Assembly: GCF_003841465.1 (NCBI RefSeq)
Contig: NZ_REFZ01000004.1
Location: 1-64,000 of the forward strand
Origin: Natrarchaeobius oligotrophus
GTDB lineage: Archaea > Halobacteriota > Halobacteria > Halobacteriales > Natrialbaceae
Direction: 5' to 3'
DNA: 64,000 nt
Shown piece after piece: positions 36,222 to 43,719 of the stretch. Both the position numbers and the translations under genes were made by a program. Numbering within the stretch: the stretch's first letter is position 1; each line of letters starts with the position of its first letter. The notes beneath the pieces are model-generated. The model was not told the origin of the DNA, searched no databases, and was given only the letters and a program-made list of their open reading frames with translations.

Positions 36222-38060
36222 ATGGCAACGTCGGACGACTTTCACGCCGCCGTCTCGATCGCGGAACTCGAGAACGAAGGGCGAAAGCTGGTGACCGTTG
36301 ACGGAACGCCGATCGCCGTCTTCGCCCACGAAGGCGACGTTCGCGCCGTGAACAACCGGTGTCCGCACATGGGCTTTCCGCTCGTCGAGGGGACCGTCGA
36401 CGACGGCATCCTGACCTGTCACTGGCACCACGCGCGGTTCGAACTCTCCTGTGGCGATACGTTCGATCCGTGGGCCGACGACGTCGCGACGTACCCCGTC
36501 GAGGTTCGTGACGGGACGGTCTACGTCGACCCGAACCCGCCCCGCGAAGCCTCGCCCGAGGAGTACTGGGCCGACCGCCTGGAGACGGGACTCGAGGAGA
36601 ACCTGCGGCTCGTGATCGCCAAGTCGACCATCGGACTACTCGACGCCGGCGTCGACTACCGCGAGCCGGTGGCGACGACGCTCGCGTTCGGAACCCGGTA
36701 CCGGGAGTCGGGGTGGGGCTCCGGGCTGACGATCCTCGGCTGTCTGGCGAACGTCTTCGACTCGCTCGAGTCCGAGGACCGAAAGCGAGCGCTCTACACC
36801 GGCGTCCGTCACGTCGCCGCCGACGTCGCGGGCGAGCCGCCGAACTTCGACCAGCAGTCGTTCTCGACCGACGAGGTCGCGTTCGACCGCCTGAAGACGT
36901 GGTTTCGCGACTGCGTCGAGGTGCGGGACGCCGACGGCGCGCAGCGGTGTCTCCGGACCGCGGTCGCCACCGGGCGCTCGAGGAGCGAACTCGCCGAACT
37001 GGTGTTCGCCGCCGCCACCGACCACCCCTACCTGTCGACCGGACACGTGCTGGATTTCGCCAACAAGGCGTTCGAAACGCTCGAGCACGCGAAGAGCGAG
37101 TCGGAAACTCGGGCGCACACTGGAACCGCGCTCGCGAGCCTGATCGAGCCGCTCGTGACCGCCGATCGCAGCGACGAGCGCTCGTCGTGGCGACAGCCGG
37201 TCGACCTCGTCGCGCTGCTCGAGGACGCCTACGGCGGCGACGTCACCGAGACGAGCGGGCTCGAGGCGCTCGCGGCGGGCGGGACGGACGAACTGTGGAC
37301 GCCGCCCGCGGGCCTCCAGGAGACGCTCCTCGGGGACGACCCCGAGGAACTCGTCGACGCGCTCGCGGAGGCAGTCGACGCCGGGGCACCGACCGGGGCG
37401 CTGGCCGACGAGGTCGTCCACGCGGCGGCGACGCGCGTCGCCCAGTTCGGCACCGCCAACGAGTTCGGCGACTGGAACACCGTCCACCACACGTTCACCT
37501 ACGCCAACGCGGTCCGTGAGGCGACCCGCCGCACGGACGCGGTCGAACTCTACCGCGGCGTCTTCGACGCCGCCCTCAACGTCTACCTCGATCGATTCCT
37601 CAACACGCCGCCCGCGCCGATTCCCGAACCCGGCGAGCACGACGGCGGCGATACCGAGGCGATTCTCGCGGACTTGCTCGAGACGTTCGACGTCAAGGGA
37701 GCGGTGAACGAAGCCGGCCGGCTCGTCTCCGCGTACTTCGACGGCGGCGGCGACCCCGCCGCGCTGAAGCGGACGCTCGGCCGCGGTCTCCTCCGCGAGG
37801 ACGCCGGCTTTCACACCGTCCAGAACCTCGAGGCGGCGTTCCGCCAGTTCGACCGGCTCGAGGAACGTCGGCGCGCCCTCGAAGAACGCGCGAACGAAAG
37901 CGCCGTGGAGGACGAACTGGACCTCGAGCGACGACGTCGCGTGCCGCTGATCGCGACGGCACGGTACATGGCCGCTCACTTTCCGACGCGACGCGAGGCC
38001 GACCAGACGTTCACCATCGCCGCACGGCTCAATCGCGGCGAGGCGATTCACGAGGAGTGA
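36222..38060 (+). CDS. Rieske [2Fe-2S] protein fused to a large helical domain
   Basis: The 612-residue protein carries a Rieske domain at residues 1-105 with Cys47-Pro-His49 and Cys66-x-x-His69 ([13 protein letters not shown]), the standard cluster ligands. The remaining 500 residues are helical and soluble, with repeated His-centred motifs [20 protein letters not shown] and [18 protein letters not shown]. These weakly recall questin-oxidase-like proteins. No signal peptide or membrane helix is present, so this is not a bc1/b6f Rieske. A cytosolic oxygenase or oxidase with its own electron-transfer domain is possible. Start ATG chosen at [10 protein letters not shown]. Confidence 0.78.
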   Translation: MATSDDFHAAVSIAELENEGRKLVTVDGTPIAVFAHEGDVRAVNNRCPHMGFPLVEGTVDDGILTCHWHHARFELSCGDTFDPWADDVATYPVEVRDGTVYVDPNPPREASPEEYWADRLETGLEENLRLVIAKSTIGLLDAGVDYREPVATTLAFGTRYRESGWGSGLTILGCLANVFDSLESEDRKRALYTGVRHVAADVAGEPPNFDQQSFSTDEVAFDRLKTWFRDCVEVRDADGAQRCLRTAVATGRSRSELAELVFAAATDHPYLSTGHVLDFANKAFETLEHAKSESETRAHTGTALASLIEPLVTADRSDERSSWRQPVDLVALLEDAYGGDVTETSGLEALAAGGTDELWTPPAGLQETLLGDDPEELVDALAEAVDAGAPTGALADEVVHAAATRVAQFGTANEFGDWNTVHHTFTYANAVREATRRTDAVELYRGVFDAALNVYLDRFLNTPPAPIPEPGEHDGGDTEAILADLLETFDVKGAVNEAGRLVSAYFDGGGDPAALKRTLGRGLLREDAGFHTVQNLEAAFRQFDRLEERRRALEERANESAVEDELDLERRRRVPLIATARYMAAHFPTRREADQTFTIAARLNRGEAIHEE

Positions 38061-38099
38061 CGCCGGCGGCTCGAGAACGTACAACGCGGGGCGGTCCGC

Positions 38100-38170
38100 T
38101 CCGCGTTTCTCCCGGCCACGCCTGCGACGCGTTTCTCCCGGTCTCGTCCGCGACGCTTTTCTCCCGACCG
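38100..38170 (+). repeat. Imperfect tandem repeat upstream of tsr3
   Basis: The phrase GCGTTTCTCCCGG recurs at about 33-nt spacing three times (near 38102, 38128 and 38153), with short variable segments between. This lies within the tsr3 leader and could affect its expression or simply be slippage DNA. Confidence 0.5.
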
Positions 38171-38185
38171 CGCGTACCGCAGGAC

Positions 38186-38689
38186 GTGGAGTGTCACGTC
38201 TACTACGAGGGCGACGACGACCCCGACAAGTGCACCGCGCGTCGCCTCGAGAAGTTCGACGAGGCGATCCTCTACCGGTCGATGGACCAGGTTCCGTACG
38301 GGATCGTGCTGAACCCTCACGCCGAGCGCGCGCTCTCGCCGGCCGACCGCGAGGACGGACTCGGCACGGTCGTCGCGCTCGATTGCTCCTGGGAGTCCGC
38401 CGAGGCCGCGTCGTTTCGGATGAACGGCGTCCACCGCGCGCTCCCCTTTCTCGTCGCCGCGAACCCGGTCAACTTCGGCCGGCCGTTCCGGCTGACCACC
38501 GCCGAAGCGCTCGCCGGCGCACTCTCCATCCTCGGCGAACCCGATCGCGCCGCCGAACTCCTCGAGCCGTTTCGCTGGGGCGAGACGTTCCTCGAACTCA
38601 ACGCGGAGCCGCTGCGGCGGTACGGCGAGTGCGCCGACTCGAGCGAGGTCGTCGCCGTCCAGGACGACTACCTGGCCGACGAGGAGTGA
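38186..38689 (+). CDS. tsr3: 16S rRNA aminocarboxypropyltransferase Tsr3
   Basis: The 167-residue protein of the DUF367 family adds the aminocarboxypropyl group from SAM to a modified U in the 16S rRNA decoding loop. Seen are [35 protein letters not shown] and [27 protein letters not shown], all characteristic. The GTG start at 38186 begins [16 protein letters not shown], as in archaeal members; no in-frame ATG fits. Confidence 0.9.
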   Translation: MECHVYYEGDDDPDKCTARRLEKFDEAILYRSMDQVPYGIVLNPHAERALSPADREDGLGTVVALDCSWESAEAASFRMNGVHRALPFLVAANPVNFGRPFRLTTAEALAGALSILGEPDRAAELLEPFRWGETFLELNAEPLRRYGECADSSEVVAVQDDYLADEE

Positions 38690-38883
38690 AGGCGATCATC
38701 CGGCTGCGGAAACGGCGAGCCGACTCCCCTGTCGCAGAGATGGCGAGATAGTGCCGGCCACAGGAACCGCGAGACGGTATCGGCTGCAGAGATGCGGGTA
38801 GTAACCGGTCGGACGGACAGGCGACGCTCGAGACGTGGCTCGCGGATCACAGCGGTTAAATGCGCGTCCGCCCAACGGCCGAC

Positions 38884-39033
38884 ATGGCAAGTTTCGACGC
38901 CGCGGAAAAACGGACGCTCGAGAAGATGATCTGCATGCGCTGTAACGCTCGTAATCCCAAGCGCGCCGACACCTGCCGCAAGTGCGGCTACGGCAACCTC
39001 CGCCCGAAGGCGAAGGAAGCCCGCGCGGCCTGA
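38884..39033 (+). CDS. rpl40e: Ribosomal protein L40e (eL40)
   Basis: The 49-residue protein begins [19 protein letters not shown] and has a zinc ribbon [19 protein letters not shown], then a basic tail ending KEARAA. Length and Cys spacing match archaeal L40e exactly. A TTAAATG box lies about 26 nt upstream, supporting a leaderless start. Confidence 0.95.
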   Translation: MASFDAAEKRTLEKMICMRCNARNPKRADTCRKCGYGNLRPKAKEARAA

Positions 39034-39215
39034 TCGGGCCGACGACCGGCTCGAGTCCTCGACCGTTTACGAGCGTCGTTTTCTCGATTCAGAACCGTTT
39101 TAGCGTCGCTTTCACCCCTTTCTCTCGACTCGCCTCGATGTGCTGGTCGACGTGACCGTCCGCTTGCGTGGACGATCCAGTTAATTTATCTGTGATTCGG
39201 GACGCGATATCGAAT

Positions 39216-40148
39216 ATGTCGGAACAGACGACAGCACGACGTATCGAGTTCGTGAACGAACTGGCGGGTGCGCCGGCGCGCTCGGGAGAGCTGGCCGACG
39301 CGACGAGCCGACCGCTTGTCGTCGACGCCATCCGGAGCGACGTCGAAGCGGGCCTCGTCGAGGCGGTGACGTTTCTGCCGCCGCTGCTCGTGGCGGCGTT
39401 CGTCGTCGTCGTCGCGTTCGTTCTCGGGGACAGGCTCGAGCCGATCGTCCGCCGCGGCGGCCGGCGAATCGACCTGGACGAGACGGTTCGGGAGACGCCG
39501 TTCGGCGCGGTGCTCTCGGAGGACTCCGAGGTCGTCTCCCGGGGCGTCGGCCTGTTCGCGAAGTACTATCTCGTGGCCATCGCGATCTTCGGCGTCGCGC
39601 AGTGGCTCGGCCTCGAGTTCGTCTCCGGACTGCTCGAGAGCGCCCTCGCGTACGTCCCGCCGCTGGTCGGCGGCCTGCTGATCCTCGGCGTCGGCTTCGT
39701 CGTCGCCGACTACGTCGCCGACGCGGTGGAGCGATCGGACGCAGCTCGGAACACCGGTTTCGCGGCGACCGTCGCCGCCGGCACGAAGGCGGTCCTCTAC
39801 TTCGTCGTCGTCGTCGTCGGCCTCGAGACGATGGGCGTCAACGTCGCGATCCTCTACACGTTCGCCCAGGCGTTCGCGTTCGCCGCCGGTCTCGCGGCCG
39901 CACTGGCGGTCGGCATCGCGTTCGGACTCGGCGGCAAAGATCACGTCGCCGAGCGCCTCGAGGAGTGGCTCGAGTCGACGCCGGACGACGACCCCGACCG
40001 AGCTGTGGCAGACGCCGACGACTCCGATCCGGACGCGGGCGGAGACGCGGATACCGGCGGAGACGCGGACGTCGCCGACGAGACGGACGGCGACCGCGAC
40101 GAACCAGCCGTCGTCGGCGCGGGCGCGGACGCCGGCACCGAGGACTGA
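39216..40148 (+). CDS. MscS-like/CmpX-type membrane protein
   Basis: The 310-residue protein has four or five membrane helices (about residues 55-75, 105-130, 140-165, 185-210 and 215-235) and the Gly-rich FAAGLAAALAVGIAFGLGGKDHVAERL end that resembles mechanosensitive-channel TM3. It lacks the large MscS beta-domain and instead ends in an acidic Asp/Gly/Ala-repeat tail. It may gate ions or solutes in osmotic response; not proven. Confidence 0.72.
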   Translation: MSEQTTARRIEFVNELAGAPARSGELADATSRPLVVDAIRSDVEAGLVEAVTFLPPLLVAAFVVVVAFVLGDRLEPIVRRGGRRIDLDETVRETPFGAVLSEDSEVVSRGVGLFAKYYLVAIAIFGVAQWLGLEFVSGLLESALAYVPPLVGGLLILGVGFVVADYVADAVERSDAARNTGFAATVAAGTKAVLYFVVVVVGLETMGVNVAILYTFAQAFAFAAGLAAALAVGIAFGLGGKDHVAERLEEWLESTPDDDPDRAVADADDSDPDAGGDADTGGDADVADETDGDRDEPAVVGAGADAGTED

Positions 40149-40170
40149 ACGACCCACCGTTTCTCGCTCG

Positions 40171-40690
40171 AGCGCCGTCTCGGACCCACCGTTTTCCCGC
40201 TCGGGTCGACTTCGTCGACCACTCGCGGCAACAATCCGTCCGGCGAGAGCTCCGCTCTCGCTGACCGTGCTTCGCTTCGCTCAGCACGAGACCAAAAAAG
40301 CCGCTCGCTCGCGTTACTCGCTCGCGGGACTACTCGTCGGGATACTTCGGTTCGCGCTTTTCCGCCCGCTCGAGCGCCGTCTCGGACCCACCTTTTTCCC
40401 GCTCGGGCCGACTTCGTCGACCACTCGCGGCAAAAATCTGGACCAAAAAAGCCGCTCGCTCGCATCACTCGCTCGCGGGACTACTCGTCGGGATACTTCG
40501 GTTCGCGCTTTTCCGCCCGCTCGAGCGCCGTCTCGGACCCACCTTTTTCCCGCTCGGGCCGACTTCGTCGACCACTCGCGGCAAAAATCTGGACCAAAAA
40601 AGCCGCTCGCTCGCATCACTCGCTCGCGGGACTACTCGTCGGGATACTTCGGTTCGCGCTTTTCCGCCCGCTCGAGCGCCGTCTCGACCA
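40171..40690 (-). repeat. 151-bp tandem repeat built from the 3' end of the MBL hydrolase gene
   Basis: Copies at 40291-40441 and 40442-40592 differ in only three bases (GCGTTAC vs GCATCAC). A third copy starts at 40593 and merges at about 40690 into the authentic end of the MBL gene. A partial, diverged copy sits at 40171-40232. Each full unit holds the last 22 or so codons of the gene (ending KREPKYPDE-stop) plus about 80 nt of downstream sequence. The near identity indicates recent duplication. Confidence 0.92.
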
Positions 40691-41243
40691 CGTCTCGGAC
40701 GTCGCCCTGGAACGTGTCGCCGTGGCCCGCGTACATGTGCTCGATGCCGTCGGGCATGCGTTCGAGCAGCTCCTCGATGCTCTCGATGAGCTGTTCGCGG
40801 GACTGGCCGGGGAAGTCGGTGCGTCCGAAGCTGCCGTAGTCGAACGCGCCGTCGTCGTGGACGACGACGTCCCCCGAAAACAGCGTCCGGTCGGAGACGA
40901 ACGAGACGTGGTCGTCGGCGTGGCCGGGCGTGTACACCACGTCGAACTCCTCGTCGCCGATGGTCACCGTCTCCCCGTCGTCGATCGCGTGGGTGCGCGC
41001 CGGGTGGTGCTCGTAGGCGTAGACCTCCGGATCGAACGCCTCGACGACGGCCTCGAGCTGGTCGACGTGATCGCCGTGCTGGTGAGTCATCACGACGGCG
41101 TCGACGTCGGCGGCGTGCTCGCGTATCTCGTCGACGACGCCCTCCCACGAGCCCGCGTCGACGAGCGTCGTCTCCGCGCCAATTGCCAGAAACGCGTTAC
41201 AGGTGAACGTGTCCGCACTCTCGGTGACGTGGTGGACGTCCAT
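40632..41243 (-). CDS. Metallo-beta-lactamase fold hydrolase (glyoxalase II-like)
   Basis: The 203-residue protein has THQHGDHVD, the PGHADDHVSF His, FSGDVVVHDD and the AGHGDTF His, the complete dinuclear metal set. It is a small thioester or phosphodiester hydrolase of unknown substrate. The ATG at 41243 is near the first strand. Its coding end is the seed of the 151-bp tandem repeat downstream. Confidence 0.85.
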   Translation of the reverse strand: MDVHHVTESADTFTCNAFLAIGAETTLVDAGSWEGVVDEIREHAADVDAVVMTHQHGDHVDQLEAVVEAFDPEVYAYEHHPARTHAIDDGETVTIGDEEFDVVYTPGHADDHVSFVSDRTLFSGDVVVHDDGAFDYGSFGRTDFPGQSREQLIESIEELLERMPDGIEHMYAGHGDTFQGDVRDVVETALERAEKREPKYPDE

Positions 41244-41326
41244 GGTGGTACGCTCACGGGCCGCCCTCAAAACGGTGACGTCCGGACCACGGAATTTTTG
41301 AACCGCTGTCCCGTAGGGACTACCGT

Positions 41327-41500
41327 ATGGGATTCGGGAGCTACGACGAATCCGAGCAACAGGAAGTAGACGCCGATTTTGACGACGACGACGCCGTTCA
41401 GTCGGACCAGAACAGCCACGACGGAACGATCGAGTTCGAAAACGGCGCTTCGAGCGACGAACTTCTCGACCGGTTGAAAGAGATCAAAGACGACGACTGA
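41327..41500 (+). CDS. Small DUF5786 protein
   Basis: The 57-residue acidic protein MGFGSYDESEQQEVDADF... ends SSDELLDRLKEIKDDD, which I recognise as the haloarchaeal DUF5786 family. The stop overlaps the next ATG in TGATG, so the two genes are translationally coupled. Function unknown. Confidence 0.8.
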   Translation: MGFGSYDESEQQEVDADFDDDDAVQSDQNSHDGTIEFENGASSDELLDRLKEIKDDD

Positions 41501-42063
41501 TGAAGCCCGGGGTCCGGGCGCTGGGTATCGCGGAATCGTACAGCGGCGAGCGAGAACGGAGCACGCTCGCTGGAGCCGTCGTCCGCGCCGACGGCGTCGT
41601 CGACGGGTTCGCCTACGAGTCGTGTGTCGTCGGCGGCACGGACGCGACCGACGCCGTCGCCTCGCTCGTCGACGCGCTGGGTCGACCGGACGTTCGATTC
41701 GTCCTGCTCGGCGCGATCGCCCCGGCGTGGTACAACGTTCTCGATCTTTCGGCCGTCCACGACCGAGCGGAGCGGCCGGTGATCGCCGTCACGTTCGAGG
41801 AGAGCAACGGCCTCGAGGACGGACTCCGGGACGCCTTCTCGGGCGACGACCTCGAGCGTCGGCTCGAGACGTACCGCGCGCTGCCCGACCGGCGGCCGAC
41901 GTCCGTCGACGGCGAGACGGTCTACGTCAGGCAGGTCGGCTGCGATCCCGAGCGCGCGGAGGCGGTCGTCGGGGCGTTCACCCTCGCGGGCGGTCGACCG
42001 GAGCCGATCCGGGTGGCGCGGCTGGCCGCTCGAGCCGGCGATCGCTACCTCGAGTCGGGGTGA
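41500..42063 (+). CDS. DUF99 protein (endonuclease dU family)
   Basis: The 187-residue protein contains GVRALGIAESYSG, LLGAIAPAWYNVLDLSAVH, PVIAVTFEESNGLEDGL and the C-terminal PEPIRVARLAARAGDRY, all typical of DUF99/UPF0215. The endonuclease dU of this family cuts DNA at deoxyuridine. A uracil-DNA glycosylase follows 50 nt later on the same strand, strengthening a repair role for deaminated bases. Confidence 0.88.
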   Translation: MKPGVRALGIAESYSGERERSTLAGAVVRADGVVDGFAYESCVVGGTDATDAVASLVDALGRPDVRFVLLGAIAPAWYNVLDLSAVHDRAERPVIAVTFEESNGLEDGLRDAFSGDDLERRLETYRALPDRRPTSVDGETVYVRQVGCDPERAEAVVGAFTLAGGRPEPIRVARLAARAGDRYLESG

Positions 42064-42113
42064 CGGCAACTGCGACCCGAAAGACGTAGTAGCCGCCCGC
42101 CTGACCTGTCGCC

Positions 42114-42710
42114 ATGGAATCGATGGACGACCTCCGCGTCACCGAGTGCACGCGCTGTCCCGCGCTGGTCGACTCCCGGAGCCGGATCGTCAACGGAACC
42201 GGACCTGAGGACGCCGACGTCCTGTTCGTCGGCGAGGGACCGGGTGCGAACGAAGACGAGCAGGGCGAGCCGTTCGTCGGTCGCAGCGGCTCGGTGCTCG
42301 ACGACCAGCTTCGGATCGTCGGCCTCGAGCGCGCGAACGTTCGGATCACGAACTGCGTGCGCTGTCGGCCGCCGGAGAATCGCGACCCGACGACCGACGA
42401 ACTCGAGAACTGCCGCGGCTACCTCGAGTGCGAGATCGACCGCCTCGATCCGGACGTGATCGTCACGCTCGGGAAGGTGCCCAGCGAGCACCTGCTGGGG
42501 CGATCGGTGGCGGTGACGAAGGAAGCGGGGACGCTCGAGGACGTCCGCATCGAGGGAACGCCGCGGCGAGTGTTGATCTGCGTCCACCCCGCAGCGACGC
42601 TGTACGACCGGAGTCAGGAGGAGACGTTCGCGGCCGCGATCGAACGGGCGGCCGAACTGGCCGACGTCGACGGAAGCGAGAGCGGACAGTCCAGACTCGA
42701 CGGCTTTTGA
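42114..42710 (+). CDS. Uracil-DNA glycosylase type IV (Fe-S)
   Basis: The 198-residue enzyme removes uracil from DNA. The N-terminal Cys12 and Cys15 and later Cys84 (or 81) and Cys100 hold the 4Fe-4S cluster. The uracil pocket motif GEGPGANEDEQGEPFVGRSG and the C-terminal CVHPAATLYDR (motif HPA/S) are present. Following a DUF99 gene it forms part of a base-deamination repair group. Confidence 0.92.
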   Translation: MESMDDLRVTECTRCPALVDSRSRIVNGTGPEDADVLFVGEGPGANEDEQGEPFVGRSGSVLDDQLRIVGLERANVRITNCVRCRPPENRDPTTDELENCRGYLECEIDRLDPDVIVTLGKVPSEHLLGRSVAVTKEAGTLEDVRIEGTPRRVLICVHPAATLYDRSQEETFAAAIERAAELADVDGSESGQSRLDGF

Positions 42711-42783
42711 CCGTCGCAATCGCACCCACACCCGCGGTCGAGAGACCGTGACCTTATCCTGTCGGCGTTCGAATGCGGGGACG

Positions 42784-43152
42784 ATGGACGGCGAAATCTC
42801 ACCCGACGAGGTCAAGGATCTCCTCGAGACGGACGCGGACGTTCGCATCGTCGACATTCGAGACGAGCGAAGCTTCGAGCGCAGCCACATCCCCGACAGC
42901 GAGAACGTCCCCTTCCACGAACTCACAGCCCGGATCGACGAGTTCGAGGACGCAGAGCGCATCGTAACCGTCTGTCCGCACGGGAAAGCGAGCGTCCAGG
43001 CCGCAAAGCTCATCAGCACCTACGAGGGGAGCGCCGACGCGACCGTCGAGAGCATGGCGGGCGGCCTCGAGGAGTACGGCATGCGCTACGGACTCGTCCG
43101 CGAGGACGGAGCCGACGAGGGCTCGACCGCCGAGACCGAGTCACCGTTTTGA
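42784..43152 (+). CDS. Rhodanese-domain sulfurtransferase
   Basis: The 122-residue single rhodanese domain opens GEISPDEVKDLL and has VDIRDERSFERSHIPDSENVP and the active-site loop TVCPHGKASVQAA with the catalytic Cys. The acidic tail (DGADEGSTAETESP) is typical halophile. It probably moves sulfane sulfur; partner unknown. Confidence 0.88.
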   Translation: MDGEISPDEVKDLLETDADVRIVDIRDERSFERSHIPDSENVPFHELTARIDEFEDAERIVTVCPHGKASVQAAKLISTYEGSADATVESMAGGLEEYGMRYGLVREDGADEGSTAETESPF

Positions 43153-43279
43153 GCGTCGGCGTCTGATCGTTTCGGCCGACGACCGCCCAGCTTCGCTTTT
43201 CGGTGGCCGTCCCGCTCGGTTACGTCGGATACCGTGCGACGGGATACCGGTCGCTTTCGGGGACGTGACACGCTCGAGA

Positions 43280-43331
43280 ACGGGGATTGCTGAAGCGGTT
43301 CGTGCGGTCGGGATCGGAAGTCGTTTCAGAT
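43280..43331. repeat. Intergenic hairpin repeat, copy D (degenerate)
   Basis: The left arm ACGGGGATTGCTGAAGCGGTT resembles the left arm of copy A (ACGGATTGCTGTAACGATT). The right arm read in reverse gives CTGAAACGACTTCCG, matching the CTGTAA...TTTCCG right arm of A. Stem pairing is about 11 bp with 3 mismatches. This looks like a decayed member of the family. Confidence 0.5.
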
Positions 43332-43341
43332 CATCGCGGGC

Positions 43342-43635
43342 TCATGCGACGTTGAAGCCGCGGTCCCGAAGGAAATCCTCGACGCGGCCGCGGTGATTGC
43401 CCTGGAGTTCGATGTGACTGTCCTCGACGGTGCCGCCACAGGCGAACTTGGACTTGAGATCCGACGAGAGACTGTCGAGATCAACGTCCTTCGGATCGAA
43501 TCCTTCGATGATCGTTACCTCCTTTCCGTATCTGCGCTCGTCAATGCGGATGGTGAGCTGCTGTTGACCCTTGGCCACGTCTTCGCAGACGCAGAGTTCC
43601 TCGGGCAGCCCGCACGTCGAGCAGACTTCCGACAT
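43342..43635 (-). CDS. Translation initiation factor aIF1 (SUI1)
   Basis: The 97-residue factor helps select the start codon. The zinc-type N-terminus [15 protein letters not shown] is followed by the SUI1 core ([18 protein letters not shown]...[30 protein letters not shown]). A TATTAAA box, read on the minus strand as TTTAATA at 43661-43667, is about 26-32 nt before the ATG. Confidence 0.95.
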   Translation of the reverse strand: MSEVCSTCGLPEELCVCEDVAKGQQQLTIRIDERRYGKEVTIIEGFDPKDVDLDSLSSDLKSKFACGGTVEDSHIELQGNHRGRVEDFLRDRGFNVA

Positions 43636-43660
43636 TACGTTCGACCGTACGAAATGGGCA

Positions 43661-43667
43661 TATTAAA
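43661..43667 (-). promoter_or_regulatory. TATA box of aIF1
   Basis: TTTAATA on the minus strand, 26-32 nt upstream of the aIF1 ATG, is a clear leaderless-type promoter. An inverted repeat GTAACCG/CGGTTAC at 43708-43723 lies further upstream and overlaps the stop codon of the next gene. Confidence 0.5.
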
Positions 43668-43719
43668 CACTATCGGGACCTACACGCCCTCGTGTGGTTC
43701 TTTTTGTGTAACCGAACGG

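Noticed and set aside
40267-40839. 190-codon plus-strand frame across the tandem repeat
   Set aside because: It exists only because the repeat lacks stops in that frame and has no start signal or family match.
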